Shown piece by piece: positions 21,760 to 35,329 of a stretch of 64,000 nucleotides of DNA (positions are counted from its first letter, which is position 1; each line of letters opens with the position of its first letter). The translations under genes were made by a program, and so were the position numbers. Location of the stretch: assembly GCA_034440575.1 (NCBI GenBank), contig JAOTOL010001602.1:1770501-1834500 (forward strand), written 5' to 3'. The notes below the pieces were generated by a model. The model saw nothing but the letters and a program-made list of their open reading frames with translations. It ran no database searches and had not been told where the DNA came from. The DNA is from Imbricaverruca yamaguchii (taxonomy: Eukaryota > Arthropoda > Thecostraca > Neoverrucidae).

Positions 21760-24715
21760 TAAGTGTGTGTTATTCAAAATCGAGCAAAAATGAAAACATG
21801 ACAAAGAGGGGAGAGGATGACTAAAATGTTTGTTGTATTTGTTTTATGTGTATTCTTGCCATGCAAAAAAATGTCATTTCTTACCATGAAGAAATAAACT
21901 TCCAATCACTTTTCCATGATTCTCTAACCATCTAATCCCCTTCCTCTCCAGAGACCAGCTTGTACCCCCCAACAGATTGTGAACATTTATGATCCTCAGT
22001 CAGCATTTCCTGTTACCTGTAATGGTCCTTGCTTTCCTTTCATGTTTGTTTTAAACAGGCCATTCATCATCATTTTTTCCCATGACCCCATGAACAGTTG
22101 AACAACCATAATATTCTACAGCATTCACCTTTCTGTTTTTTTTTTGTTTACTGAACTCACTAAGTGGTTGTTGTGTAGTCCACCTCTCCTACCAACATTT
22201 GTTCATGGTTGTCACTGGTTTTGGCTCACCTACCTTTTCATCACAACTGTTGGAGTTAATTTTTCATGTGATAATAACTGACTGATAATAAGATATTTCC
22301 AATGGTCAGGTTTTCAGGGGGACTAACTGCCACTCCTCCAGCATAGGTTGCCCTGTCAGCTATATTCTGTTCATGTTCTTCATACATGGAAAAGAATACA
22401 TTATTTTTTTACTTCAGCTCACAAATGCACTGTATCTTCCTATATCTTGGGCATGTTTCACCAAAGCATTCATGTGCCTCACCACAGTGAAGGCACTTTG
22501 GACTGCAAGCATCTTAAGTTTACATTTATCATATATGTGACACTTTTTCACTGCTGTACAATTATGTGAACCATAACCAGCACAGCAGCATAGCACAGCA
22601 GAAGCATAGTATGGGACATGAGCACAACCAGCTGGATTTCATAGACATTGCAGTTAAGTTACAATTGTGTTAATGAGGTGCAGAGAGTAAATGTCAGAGG
22701 AAATGTCAGAATTACCATTTGATCACCTGCTTTTTCAGATTTTGCTTAGCAGAACTCCCATGGTATTCCTGCACCCACTCTACCATTCCACCTCAAAATA
22801 TATGTATAATATATCTAAGTCTTTGGTATGCAACTCTTAATGCTATTGGCTCAGGGTAGGGCAAAGGGAACTCTCCACACACATCGGAAATATTTGGTGT
22901 TCAAAAGCTGACCTGTTTGTACTTTGTTTTAGTTTTGAGAACACTTCCACCCTGAAGCAGACTTGCTTTTCCATCTTTTTAGCAGCCAAGATATTATGGA
23001 GATGTGACCAAATTCAGGGTCACTCCATGAACTTGCATGTAGGCCCTGAACACAGCCATACCACAAAGATAACCCACACCATTGCAACCACCTGTCTGCA
23101 CCACTGCTTCAACTTCATCAAACACCCTTTTTCAGCCTGGTCCTGCCCATTGGTAGGCACATGGTCCTTGGCCAACTGATGTTGGCATGGTGGAAATAAA
23201 GAAAACAAAGTGTAGGAAACACAATGAAAGAACTGCATACACAAGGCACCAAAATACAGGCAGGAAATACAGAAAATGAATCAGATTTTCCACAAAGAAG
23301 ACAAAATGGATAATGCAACTATTGAACACCAAACAAAGAAATGGACAGAAAATGGTCAGTAGTGGCTGGTGTGAAATGTCAGACCTTCATTGCACAAAGA
23401 AGGGCAGGAACCAAGTGCTAGACATTGTTTTCCTCATATTTATTAATATTTAAATATACCTGAAGGAATAAAAATGGCTTATCAATGGCAGATTTGATGT
23501 CTTATCAATGGCTTATCAAGTATAAGAGAAGGGATGACACATGATCAAGCATGAAGATATTATGAAGGATCAGGTGAAGAGGACTATATTGGTACTGGTA
23601 GGTGTGTAGTAGTGGATGGGATGAGATTTATGCTAGTAAGTATACACCATGCAAGCCCCTTTAATCAGACATGGATGGAGTTGAAATTATTGATGGGGCA
23701 GTGAATTCATGGGTGTGTTATGCAAGATCAAGTGAATAGGGTTAGGTAGGAATTGGTAATAAAGTCAGTGTTTAAACATAATAAGAGCCACAAGGGCCCA
23801 CTGAGTTAGGTATATAATGGAAGACACCATAAGCCTCATAAAAAGGCTTACCCCAACCATTACCACATCCTAAAGAAAACATTCAACATCCCACACACCT
23901 GTCAATGCCTATTTACCCTAGCTATCCAGTCCTATTCTGCTGAACCCCCTCAGCACCTGTAGATTGAAAGCTCTACCAACAACTTTCAAACCACATCCAT
24001 GCCACTTGTGCATGATGTTGGTGAAGTTTCTTTGGAATCTTGGATGTGGTATTGGTTGGGGTGCTGAGTCTCTTTGTATACACTTATATTATCTTCCCTT
24101 TACAGGCCTAACCCAGATGGGCCTCTGTGACTTTTATTAAAGCTGAACATTTAAAATCTGACCATTGTTACACACATTTGTGTCCATAAAGCACACATTG
24201 GCTATGCTTGGCTAGGTTAGATTAGTTTAGGTTTTCTAAGATGGAATTTTTGTTAAAGTTTCAATTTTTCCACTTGCACATAAAATAAGTGGTCCCAACA
24301 TCTTTGCCACCTTTATAAGCATGATATTCTAAAGAAAGATTTAAAAAATCGAAAAACACCTTTCAGGGCAAATGTACTAAACATTTTACCAACTTTATGA
24401 CTTCATGATGCATGCACAACAGCTGAATTGTTTTGTAATTAGTAGTTATACTCCAATGCAACAAAAAAATGCATCATCAGCTTATAAATGTGATCTAATA
24501 GATCTTATAAACTTCTTCAATGAGCTAGAATGAATCTAAAAAGATAAATTTATTGCATACACCTTCAATCAGGGCACATAATGAACACGGCCACACTATA
24601 CTGATACCTACTACAGACATTGGTAGAAGTCAGCATGGATGATCAAAGAGCTAAAATATATCTGAATTTCTCATATCATATGATTACAAAGCATTAAAAC
24701 ATACCCACCCGGCAC
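21760..24715. other. CpG-depleted segment upstream of MNAT1 coding exon 1
   Basis: By eye there are fewer than ten CpG dinucleotides in almost 3 kb, with abundant TG and CA. CpG-containing sequence resumes at about 24715 (CCACCCGGCACTCAG). No exon was recognised. Because the same depletion covers the introns of MNAT1, this segment is probably the 5' transcribed part of that gene (UTR exon plus intron), with the promoter near 24.7-25.0 kb. Confidence 0.55.
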
Positions 24716-24907
24716 TCAGTCAGGGACCTGTTCAGACAATTGTTTGTCTTAGGGTCTCCAATCCCCGCTTGTATATGTAAATGTGGAATGAAACATTTGC
24801 GTTGCAATTGTCCTGGTTTTTGGAGGAAGCGAGAACTATACATCTAAGGTGATAACAGGAATGTTAGACATTTTCAGTATAATCTACCAGATTTCTGGTA
24901 GGTACAG

Positions 24908-24915
24908 TGACGTCA
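24908..24915. promoter_or_regulatory. CRE/ATF-type palindrome TGACGTCA
   Basis: An exact TGACGTCA lies close to where the CpG-poor domain upstream of MNAT1 ends, which is where a promoter would be expected. The site alone does not prove function; an 8-mer occurs by chance about once per 65 kb. Confidence 0.3.
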
Positions 24916-25069
24916 GGTAAGCATGCTACATTTCTTTTTGAACCTCGATACACTTTCATCTGTGGCGCAGCAATGACATAATGTTATTGCTCCTTCTACG
25001 TTGGTTGTTGATTGTTGAGATGAAAATACTAAGCTTATAAATATTGTGTGCATTCAGTGGCAACTAAGC

Positions 25070-25215
25070 AAGTCCTTACCCCGCGCCACCCCGAGGTGAG
25101 GGTTGTTATCCGCCCCATAAGGTTTTCCGAGGATTGTGAAAGAACGGCGCACGATAGCGCGCCGAAATTTTGCACGCATATTTGCCTGTATATACAAAGA
25201 CATTAAGACATAAAA
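25070..25215 (+). repeat. Short copy of the GCGCGCC repeat family (family C)
   Basis: This shares GTTATCCGCCCC, GAACGGCGCACGATAGCGCGC and a following TTTGCACG-like block with 35330-36740 (same strand) and with 48830-49620 (opposite strand). No coding content was seen. It is probably the fragment of a non-autonomous element. Confidence 0.6.
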
Positions 25216-25514
25216 GAGCAATGCAACTACGAGCCACAATGATCATCCATTGGTTCCACTCTGAACTGAACCAGGTGCCCAGCAAATCCGTCGATCAACC
25301 TTCCCTGGAATACCGAAAAGGAAGTCCTAAGTATTCAACTTTTTAAAACGGTCCCGTCGTCGGCGGCGCCGCATATCGGCAAAACGGCGGCGCTGGTAGG
25401 CGCTGCGCAGTGTGCTGTGGATGTAAAGCGGTGATGCTGGAGCGCTTTATGTGGTAAAAATGAGTTATCATTTTCAAATGATATATTCACATATGAAGCA
25501 CACCTTGCTTGATA

Positions 25515-25537
25515 CATATATATATATATATATATAC
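25515..25537. repeat. (TA)n microsatellite
   Basis: Short TA run flanked by TACATA. Confidence 0.9.
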
Positions 25538-25739
25538 ATACAAAAATCCACATTATATATTCCCCATTAACCCTGTTCTCCGACCTGCCGCGTCTCTGCT
25601 GTTCATCCTCTTGCGGGGATAGATACAGAGGGCACAGGGGACATGTGTCCGCGCATGGCAATGTGGTGCCTATCTTCAGAGGAAAAGTAGTCCTCCAGGC
25701 AGGCTCGAGTGGAATTATTTATGATCATCCAGTTAAAGG

Positions 25740-26700
25740 CGCCCCTCGAGATGAAAATGTGCCCTATGTAATCACTGAGAGCACCCCCACCCCTTGCATT
25801 TTCAGCTGAAGTCTCCCTTCCAAGACTACTTTGAGTATGCCCCCTCAAAGTTTTCAGGTGGAGGTGCGCCTGAGGGCTCATCCAGTGGTTTCAGAATGAC
25901 CTCCTTCCATGAAAAGTCCTGGATCTGTCCTGCCCTCTTGGCTACGCCCTTGGACGGGGCGCAGGGCAAACAGAAAGTAATACATTGAAAGTGGAAGTCC
26001 TGAGCGCACGTATGTTTATTTCTAAAAATTATTGGTGCAGGGGTAAAATGCATTAACGTAATGGGCAGGTCCGAATAGATTGGGGGAGCACACTCAATAG
26101 GGTCCCAAGTTAAATACTTGGGGAGGCAAAAATCATCCTTGATTGGGCACTTGCCCCTTCGAAAGCATACACAACAACATCGCTGCTTGGTCGTCAACCA
26201 ATGCCCTGAGGCTCAATTACAACCCTTTCTAATTTTTCAGCTCAAGGCGCCCCTCTAGATGAAAATGTGCCCCTTAGAATCATTGAGTGGACCTCCTTGT
26301 GTTTTCAGCCGAAGTATCCCCTCTAAGACCCTCGAATGCGCCCTCCGAAATTTTCAGATGAATGCATCCCTGAGTGCTCATCCAGTGGCTCCAGACATGC
26401 CCCTTCCATGCAAAAATCTTAGATCCACGCCTGCCCTCTTGGCTACGCCCTTGGAAGGTCCTGGGGTGATAGAAAGAACTGCAATTAAAGAGGAAGTCCT
26501 GAGCGCACAGATGCCAATTTCTGAAAACTATTCGGGCTGGATGAGGTAGGGAAAAATACATGAAGGCAATGGTCAGGCCCAAAATGATTGGGGGAACACA
26601 CTCCATCATATAGTCCTATGTTCAAGCCTGAAATGATTGGGGGGAGGGGCGAAAGCCAACATTGATGTGGCATTTGCCCTCTCGAAAATATGGAAAGCAA
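25740..26700. repeat. Tandem duplication of about 0.5 kb
   Basis: Blocks such as GCCCTCTTGGCTACGCCCTTGG (about 25930 and 26435), GAAGTCCTGAGCGCAC and GATTGGGGGA(G/A)CACACTC occur twice in the same order and orientation about 504 bases apart. A weaker third copy may follow to 27050. No gene was recognised; short frames across it are repeat-derived. Confidence 0.75.
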
Positions 26701-27699
26701 CACCCTTGCCTGAACGTCAACTCGTGCCGTGCAGAATGGTCCAGCGGATTTAGCGATGGTTGGCGGATTCAGGGCCATGTTCCCATGCAATTTGAAACCT
26801 GTGCCCCTGGGAAGGCTCGAACGCTCCCATTCATATTTTCAGCCAGAAACAACCCTTCAGTGTGCTAAGGTGCACGCCCCTCCTTGCTGAACGGATTTTT
26901 CGCCGAAGATGCCCCGTCAGGTATTTTCGCAGGGGGCACCTCCACAAAATTGGCGCCCCAAGACAAATATCCTTATCATGACTATTCGTGGATCCGACCC
27001 TGATTAGGATACAGGGTGCATACGCAGTGCACATATGCTGTCAACCATGGGTAAAACCATTGGATGCTTTGGGGGACATGTCCCCCCCCCCCATGTCTGA
27101 AAAGTGGCGATTCGTGCCCCCTCCATATTTCCGTATCCCCCAAGCCTCAGCTACCTGAGTATTATTGCCGCAAAATTTTACTTAATAATTTATATAGTGA
27201 AAATATATACGCAAGACAATCACCAAAAATACTAAAAGCCCATTTAGCCAATAAACTAGCTTCACAGGCTATTTGACGTCACACAATCTCACAATAGTAA
27301 ATCAGCAAACGCTACAAATTTCTGCTTCCAGACCATTCTCGTATAACATGGACCTTCACCATCTTCTGTTTTCTCTTGGGTGGAAAATTGTGCTGTGCTA
27401 GGCAACACATCTGCATCATCGCAGGACATTGTACGTCTTAGGTTCCATTCCCCTTCATACTAATATACATATATATTGAACAAATGAGACTCTGGGTGTC
27501 CATTGGTATCTTCAAGGTCCTGAGGGTAGTCATCTACAGGTTTGAGCACGTTCGTCAAGTTAACGTGGTATTCGTATTCAGCGACGAGTTCCTTATGGGC
27601 GTATTTGTATTGGCATCGGCATTCCGCGACGGGTTTATGAACTTTCGAATCAATGGCCACTGAACACGCTGGAAGGAACAACATAGGTCTTGCATTACC

Positions 27700-29370
27700 A
27701 CTTTACGGACGGTCAAGGTTCAACGTAAACCAGTTTCTTCGGTCTCCTCCCATTTCCTCTTTTTCGTTTTCACCGAAGCCTGCCGAAATCTGGTATCACG
27801 TAGGTTTGGGCGAAAACCACAAAAAAAAATGTGAGGCGACTGAAGAGATCAGCTTGGAACTTTGACCCGTCCAGATTCATTCCAAATATCACCTTTCCGA
27901 TACTGCACAAAAAGACAACACGAATGATACAACAATAATGACATCCATTTTCTGCAAATTTAAGCCAACGACGCAACGCGATGACATCGAAGAACTCATT
28001 CAAACCCTTGACCTTGAGATATTCCGGTTTTAAATGCCACTCGAATGTTCACCACAGGTTATTGCTTGATAAGAATTTGGATAAGTTCGAAAGAAAACGA
28101 TAAAAATTGGCGACCGAAGTATCAGCTTGGCCTTTGTTCCTGACAAACAATTCGATTGCTGAACCTGCCTATGGTGAACCATCCTACAACATTTCAAGTC
28201 GGTGCATGTCAAAGTCAAACTTCTAGGTCAAAGGTTATCTTCATTTGTCAGATGGCGATCTTGTAGCGATATCGACCGAACTCGAGGTTCGGTTGCCATC
28301 GCTTCAATTCCTATCAAATGAGTGTCTTTCGACGTGGCTTGCTATGCAGTATCAGAAAGCTCAGTAACCGAATTGTGTGTCAAGAACATAAGCCAAGCTC
28401 ATACTTCTGCCGCCAATTTGTGTTCAGTTTTCTCTCGAACTTATCCAAATTTTGCATCAAGACTTGTGCTGAACACTCGAGTAGCATTTAAAACCGAAGC
28501 ATGTCAACGTCAAAGGTTTGAGTGAGTTCTTCGATGTCATCGCGTTGCGTCGCTATGGCTTCAATTTAAAAAAAGGATGTCATTAGTGCTGGGTCATTCG
28601 TGTTGTCTTGTTGTGCAGTATTAGAAAGTTGATATTTTGAATTAATCTGGATGGGTCAAAGTTCAAGCTGATTGCTTCAGTCGCCTCAATTTTTTGTGGT
28701 TTTCGCTCAAGCCTACCCAGCTCCATTTTAAACCGGGACATGTCAAGGTCAAGGGTTTAATTGAGTTCTTCGCTATCAACGTGTTTCGTTGCTATGGCTT
28801 TAAGTTGCAGAAAATAGATGTCATTCGTGATAACGAATGGACATTCATGACAATGGATGTCAAGTGACTGTCCATAGTGAATCCTTGAACATTTTTGTTA
28901 TTCGACGTCGCTGGTTGTGCGGTGGCAGAACATTGATAATTCGCAATAGTCTCGACGGGCTAAAATTCAAGCTAATTTCTTCGGTCGCCTCGTAGGTTTT
29001 GGGGGGCTTTTGCCAAAGCATACTCAGATCCACTATCAAGCGATAGCCCATGGTGAACCTTCGAGTAACATTTTAAAACCGGGATATGTCAAGGCCAAAC
29101 CTGATGGTCAAAGCCTAGCTTGAAATTTTTCGAAGTCCTCCCGATTCGTCGCTATGGTGTCAATTTGCACTAAGCGGATGTCATTCGACGTGACTGGTGT
29201 CGTATTATAATGTTACCAAATATAACTAAATTCTAAGGTCAAAGGTCACGCCGATTTCTTTGGTCGCCTCGCGTTTTTTTTTTGCTTCGCCCTAACATAC
29301 GCACATCTTGTATCAAGCTGCCCGTGGTGCACCTCGAGTAATATTTCAAACCGTGACATGTCGATGTTAG
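27700..29370. repeat. Tandem array with an internal strand switch (unit about 250-310 bp)
   Basis: Units contain TGAGTTCTTCGATGTCATCG, GTCGCTATGGCTTCAATTT, GGTCAAAGTTCAAGCTGATT and CTTCGGTCGCCTC. From about 28270 to 29370 they read on the plus strand in roughly four diverged copies. From about 27720 to 28260 the same blocks appear as reverse complements (GCAACGCGATGACATCGAAG). The array therefore flips once near 28265. No gene was recognised. Confidence 0.75.
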
Positions 29371-29379
29371 GGACGTCGC

Positions 29380-31420
29380 CACCAGGGGGCAGCGGGGGCA
29401 ACTGCCCCCTGCCGTGAGACTGGGACGCCGCCCCCTTGAAAGTTGAGGAGGCCCCCAGGACGAAAAGGAAGCCCCAGGACGACAAAGATGTCATAGGAAC
29501 AAAATGAGGTCCCAGGACGAAAAGGACGCCCCCAGGACGAAAAGGAGGCCCCCAGACGAAAAGGAGGCCCCAGGAAGAAAAGGAGATTCTACAAATTAGG
29601 GCCCTCCAGGAGGAGGGCCATAATTTGAAAAAGAAATTACCTAGGAGAGGGTAGGAGGCCCCATAAATCAAGAGAGTGCCAAAAATTGTCACGCATTCCC
29701 CAAACATTGCAAAGGAGTCTCAATACGGGAAGAGAGGAGCAAGGAAATGAGAGGAGGTCCTAAATCGGAAAAGAAAGTTAGTGGATGTGACATGAGTTTT
29801 CGGAGCAGGGACGTCGCCACCGGGGTGGGGGGCAGCGAGGGCAATCGTCTTCACCCCTCGCCTTGAGACTTGGGGGGACGCCCCCTGTAATTTCAGGAGA
29901 CCACTATCCGGAAATGCATAGGACAAGAAGGTGAGCAAGGAGCCCGACGGGAGAGAAGATGATGCTGTCAAGGAGGATTCAAGACTGACAACGAGGCCCG
30001 CAGGAAATACAATCAGGTTCCTATAAGAGACATAAAACAGAGATTGTGAGGAGGCCCCCAGGACGAAAAAGAGACCTCCAGGATGAAAAGAATGCCACCG
30101 AGATGGGCAAGAAGCCACCCAGGGTTACACGAGAAGGCTTCCGATGGGTGGCAATATATTCTTAATTTGGAAAACGAGGCCAAGAAGATGGAAGAAAAGG
30201 ACCTTACAATAGAAAATAATGAAAAGAGATATTTATCCCGACGCAAGAGAGGGCCCCAAGATGAGTAAGAATGTCCCCCACCCCTAGGGATGAGAGAAGG
30301 CCACTGAATCCAGCCAGATTAGGCCCGCATTTTAGAAGACGAGTACCTTAGAAGAGAAGATTTAGTACTAGGACGCAAAAGCAACCTGCTAAGAGGATAA
30401 TGAGGCTCCAAACACGGATGAGGAGGCCTCCAAGACGTGAAAGGAGTCCCATGATTTTAAAAAGGAGTCACCTAGGGAAGGGTAGGAGGCCCCAGAAATC
30501 AAGAGATTGCCAAAACTTGGCACGGAGGCACCCATAATTGCAAATGAGGCCCAATACGGGAAGGGAGGCCCCAGAAAATGAAAGGAGGCCCCTAAGACGG
30601 AAAAGAAAGTCAGTGAATATAAGATGAAGCTTCGGAGACGCAAACATAGCCAACAAAACGAGTAATTCCACCAAGATAGAAAACGATGATCCAGGGACAT
30701 GGCAGGAGGCACCTAATTCGGAAGAGGACGACACAAGCTTGGAAATAGGACCCCATGATGAGCCAGGAGGCCCTAAGGTTGGAGAGAAAGGCCATTGGAT
30801 AAGAGAGATAGCTCCCAGGCGGAAAAGAAGGCTCGCAGATGGCCAAAAAGGTCCCCGGGAAATAATAAGGCCACTGAGATAGGAAAGGTTGTGTATAATT
30901 TGGAATAGGAGGAACCTGGGAGAGAAGAGGAGTCCACCAGGAGATAAGATACCATCCTTAATATGTGCGAAGTTCGAATCAAGACGCAGAGCAAGAGGTC
31001 CCCAAGACGTGAGAGGAGGTCCCTAATTAGAAAGAAAAGACTCTAGAATAGAAATGAGGGCCCTGCCGAACTCGAGAGGAGTCCCCAAAAGGGAGTAGGT
31101 CTCCAGGACTGAATGAGGGCCCGAAGACCGATAAGATTTCCAAGGAAATGAGAGGAGGCCCTTAAGATGGGAGTGGCAACAGGTATGGAGGAGTGTGAGG
31201 TTTCTTAAATTGAATATTCCCTCAAGACTGGTAAGGCTTTGCCAGGCTAAAGGAGGAGGCTCACGAGGTGTGGCAGGAGGGCCCTAATTTGGCAGATAAT
31301 GCCTCTGGGATATGAGAGGAAGCCCCATGCCATGGTAAAGGGCCCCAGGATATAAGAGGATGTAAGAGAGGGCCCTTCAAGACAAGAGAGGAGGACATTG
31401 AATATGGAGGAGGGTAGGAC
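29380..31420 (+). repeat. Purine-rich degenerate minisatellite (AGGACGAAAAGGAGGCCCC type)
   Basis: About 2 kb consists of loosely repeated 20-28 base units of the form CCCAGGACGAAAAGGAGGC, with GGACGAAAAGG most recognisable at 29455-29600 and 30060-30080. A GC-rich header starting GGGACGTCGCCACC occurs at 29370 and again at 29813. The plus strand is strongly purine-rich. Minus-strand frames (F-S-S-W-G and similar) are consequences of the repeat. Confidence 0.8.
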
Positions 31421-31539
31421 ATAAGACGTTGAAAGCCGGTAAAGAGGTTCCAGGAAATGGGGCGAGATACTTCTGGCGCGAGATGAGGCCTATCATTTGC
31501 AAAAAATCCCTAAGAAATGGTAGAAGTCGTGCCGGTGTG

Positions 31540-33972
31540 TTCAAAAGTTACGATAGGGACCCGAAAAATCCGTCCGGGGCCCCTGGAAATCATGTTAAGC
31601 CTGGATGTACCAAAAAGTTATGACCGGACCAGGAACATCAATATAGTGGCACGACAGGTCGTACCATTCCACAACAGTCTCATTGGGACAAAACTAAATG
31701 AAGCCGGAGCAACGAAAAACACTCCGGACATGGGTCCAACTCTGAAAAACACACACAAACACAAAAAAAAACACTCCAAATCTGGGGCCTAACAATGACG
31801 CCAAAAACCTAAAGGTCCCCCAAAAAGTGTCGGGGCAGCTAAAGCACGCGCTAGGGATCCAAGCAAATGACGTCGGGGCCCAAAAGATCACATTGGACTG
31901 TATATAAAAAATAGTGTCGCAGCTATTGAAAATCACCTTGGAGGCCCAGAACGGCGCAACCGGCCACAAAAGTTCCAGCTGCTCCAAAAACCAATTCTTA
32001 ACCGGAATGTCACTCTGGGACAAAAACATACCCCTTCATTTGCCGCAGTGGCATATCAAAGGAGCAAATGCCCCTTCAATTCTGAGAGGCATAAGCTCCC
32101 AAGAATAGTGCCGGGGCTCCAAAACTCGCGCTGGGACCACCGAAATTCGCGTCGGTCCACCAGAATTCGTACAGGGGTCTCCAAATACGTACTTCGGGAC
32201 CCCGAAGACTCGTTCCGAGGCTCGAAAACTTGCAATAGGAACCGCCAAAATTGCGTTGGGTAACAGCTAAGTACAACGCTTCCCACAAACTCGAATCTGT
32301 CCCCCAAAATATCGCGCTTGAGACCCACAATTCCCATCGGTAGTCCGTCGAAGCTCCACAAAATTGGCATATAGTCCCACACGTAAGAGCAGCGTGACCA
32401 GAAAAGCCGAATCGGTATGCGAAAAAAAGTCAAGCTGGAGCCTTCCAAAATAACAATGGATGCAAAAAAAATAAATGTCCGGTTCAAGAAAATGGCTCTG
32501 GAGCACCGAACATGCTACCAGATGCCTTCACAAATTGTGTATGGCATTGAAAAACATCCAGTGTTTTGAAAAATGGAGGTGAGGTGCAAAGACATGACGC
32601 CAAGGAGTCGAAAAATTAGGCCGGGTTTCGGCCTTTAGCAAAAAAAATCCACAAAAATCGCGTTGAGCCCAGAAAACTTGCGTTGGGTCCCTGGAACCAC
32701 GCGCCTGGGCGCGATAAATCGCGCTGGGACTAAGAAGCACCGCACCGAAGTCACAAAATCGTACTGGAGCACCACAAATGTGCGTCCGAAGCACCAAATT
32801 ACCCAACAAATAACCGAAGCCCAACAGGACCCTAAGAGTACAACGGGGGGCGACAATACAACTGGCCCTCCAAACGCACATAGTCTCCCAAAAAGCGGCA
32901 GGGCCTTAACACATACGTTGCAGCCATAAATAAACATACCTGAACTTCTAAAACACACAAGAGGCTCTTAACACGAGCAAGTCCGGGTGGCAGATATCTG
33001 ACCCCCTCCGGTTTTTCCTCATTTGCCGCCAAACTAATCGGGATAGCAAGGCCAAACCTCGCATGGCTGTTCATTGGTCTTTTCCGCATATTCTTGTATA
33101 TCTTGAATCCTGGGTCATCTCAGGTAAGGTCACCAGGTCAGGCGAAGTGACCCAACTACACTCGGAATTCTAGGTGGCATAACTTCCACAATAATTGGGC
33201 GATTGATTTCAAACTTATAAAATCTCATGATCTCATCAGGGACTATAATAGGTATATCGGGGTTTTTTCGTAGCATTGACCTTAGGTCAGGTCGCGGCCA
33301 TGTCTTCCCCATTATAGGGCCATGGTAAAACATATAAATGCTTCCTGGTTACATATTTGCGCTCGGAATGATCTCACAATGGTTGTGGCATGTAGATGGA
33401 AGCTATGCTCAATGTCACCGCTGACATTTTTGCTCAGTGACCTCACCAAGGTATCTGAGGTCACCTGAGATCACTACATATTTCTGCGCATTATATCGCA
33501 CTGCATTGAGCTAGAAGGCTGCAATTACCGTCATTGTGCTTGTATCGCCACGACATGTCGATTGATACATCACACGACCTCCCTAGGCGACTTCATGACC
33601 TTGATCTGAGGTCATGACTTCATGACCTTGACCTGAGTTTCGGTTGACCTCACCCTAAATTGCACCGCCTATTGTCGATAGCACATTTCAAGGACTGTCG
33701 AATAGCGTTCGCCGTTTGTTTCTATCTGTTACAGGTCCTGAGATATGTGTCAATATCTGAGTTACACCTGATCTGGTCGAATTTGACATATGATGACCCA
33801 GTGACCTGAATGTTGACCTGAGCTAAAAAATGACTGAAACACTTTTGATAGAGCCCGTCACCAGCTATCCAACGTCGTTTTCTGTTTGTCGCTAGTTAGC
33901 ATAGTTCTAGAGATATTCTAGAGATCCCCCGGACATGCGAAGTTGGCGCGGACCTCCGGACGGGCGAGTGTT
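31540..33972 (+). mobile_element. Composite repeat element, copy 1 (degenerate array plus conserved core)
   Basis: 31540-32960 is an array of roughly 28-base units of the type GGGNCCCGAAANTCGCGTNG. 33166-33972 is a non-repetitive core with many TGACCT/AGGTCA motifs, starting at GGTGGCATAACTTCC and ending at CCGGACGGGCGAGTGTTAA. The core matches the reverse complement of 54768-55568 over essentially its full length. No protein domain was found, so it is called a non-autonomous or highly decayed element. Boundaries are approximate. Confidence 0.7.
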
Positions 33973-34779
33973 AAGGCACACAGAGATCATAAGGACGCGC
34001 GAGGGCCTGAAAATGAGGCTGGGGCCGCAAATAGCAACATGGTTCCACAACGAGCACCGGGCGTCAAATGAAGACATCAGGATCTTCGAAAACTCCGAAA
34101 ACGTACAAAAAACATCGGTGCCCCCAAAAAAGAAACAACACACAACAAAACAACAAAACGAGGAGAGGTTTCGAAAATGCATTAGGCCGCATCGCAGAAA
34201 GACGCTGAAGGTCCAACAAAGAGCACTGAGGAATAGCCTGTGTCGAGAATTTTCATAATGGTGGTCAAAAACGGGTACTGCTTTTATTTTGCCTTGATAT
34301 GTGCCTAACAAATTGGCATACAAATTTGATCGCTGGGCCATCGGCATTTTTTCTCAAAATGCGTTTGAAAAAGACTGTTTTCGGCATTCGGCGCCATATT
34401 GGCTATGAGAACCAATCCAGGTAAGTGTTTGTAGGAAAACATAGAAACTTTATTTTAAAAAATAATAGCTTAACGTAAAACGACTACCCAGAGCAGCCGT
34501 CGGATGTAGATGAGCCGATTTGCCTTCAGACTCCTAACGTAGATGGCTACCCAGAGGAGCAGCGGACGTAGAAGAGCCAAATTGTCAAAAACCGTACTAA
34601 CCAAACTGACAACCCTGCACGGCATGCATAGACTAACCAACTACTAACAACTAACACGCGGCAGCCGGCGTGAGAGGCGGTGTGGACAATTGCCTCCTTT
34701 TCCGCACGCTAAAAATCCCTCGGTGCTCTTCGATAGGAGGCTAAAGCCGGCACCCTGGCAAAATCAACTCGACACTTTC

Positions 34780-35060
34780 AAAACACCCCAACCCCACCCA
34801 AACCACAAATTATTATGTGGAGGAGTAAAGTAAAATTAAAACCAGTTAGACCTCAGGAGACGTCTCCAACCCAGCCTCTGCCTCCAGCACCCAAAATCTT
34901 CGCACAAAATATAACGTAAAATTCCATTAACGTAAATGTCCACTTGCCTGTACCTTGATCGTAACACTCGCCTTCATAAATATATATGCAACGTGTTCCT
35001 TTAAAGGCGGCGCAATTGACCTTTATGGTCCGGCACGCCTAAAAAAACACTCTCCCCTGT
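34780..35060 (+). repeat. Dispersed repeat (family D), CpG-containing copy
   Basis: It shares CCAAACCACAAATTAT, GGAGGAGTAAAGTAAAA, CCAGCACCC and a downstream GGCGGCGCAATTGACC-like block with 43580-43860. No coding potential was seen. Confidence 0.6.
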
Positions 35061-35329
35061 CAATACAGAGGTCTTGTGTCACGCTGGCGAGTGGCTTACG
35101 GGGCGAGCCGGGGCAGCGGTGGTGACACGCGTCACCGACGCCGCGTAATCCTACTTCTTTCTTCTTCCGTCCTAAGGGAGACGTCTGGACCGCACTGAGG
35201 GAAGAACACAACCCAGCTGTGCACCTTCCAGGTGTGATTGGGCAACGACGTCTCCCTGTGGCTTTCCCAGATCATCTACGCCTATCCACATATCCACACG
35301 CAAACCTACAGGCGCTACAAAGTGACTTC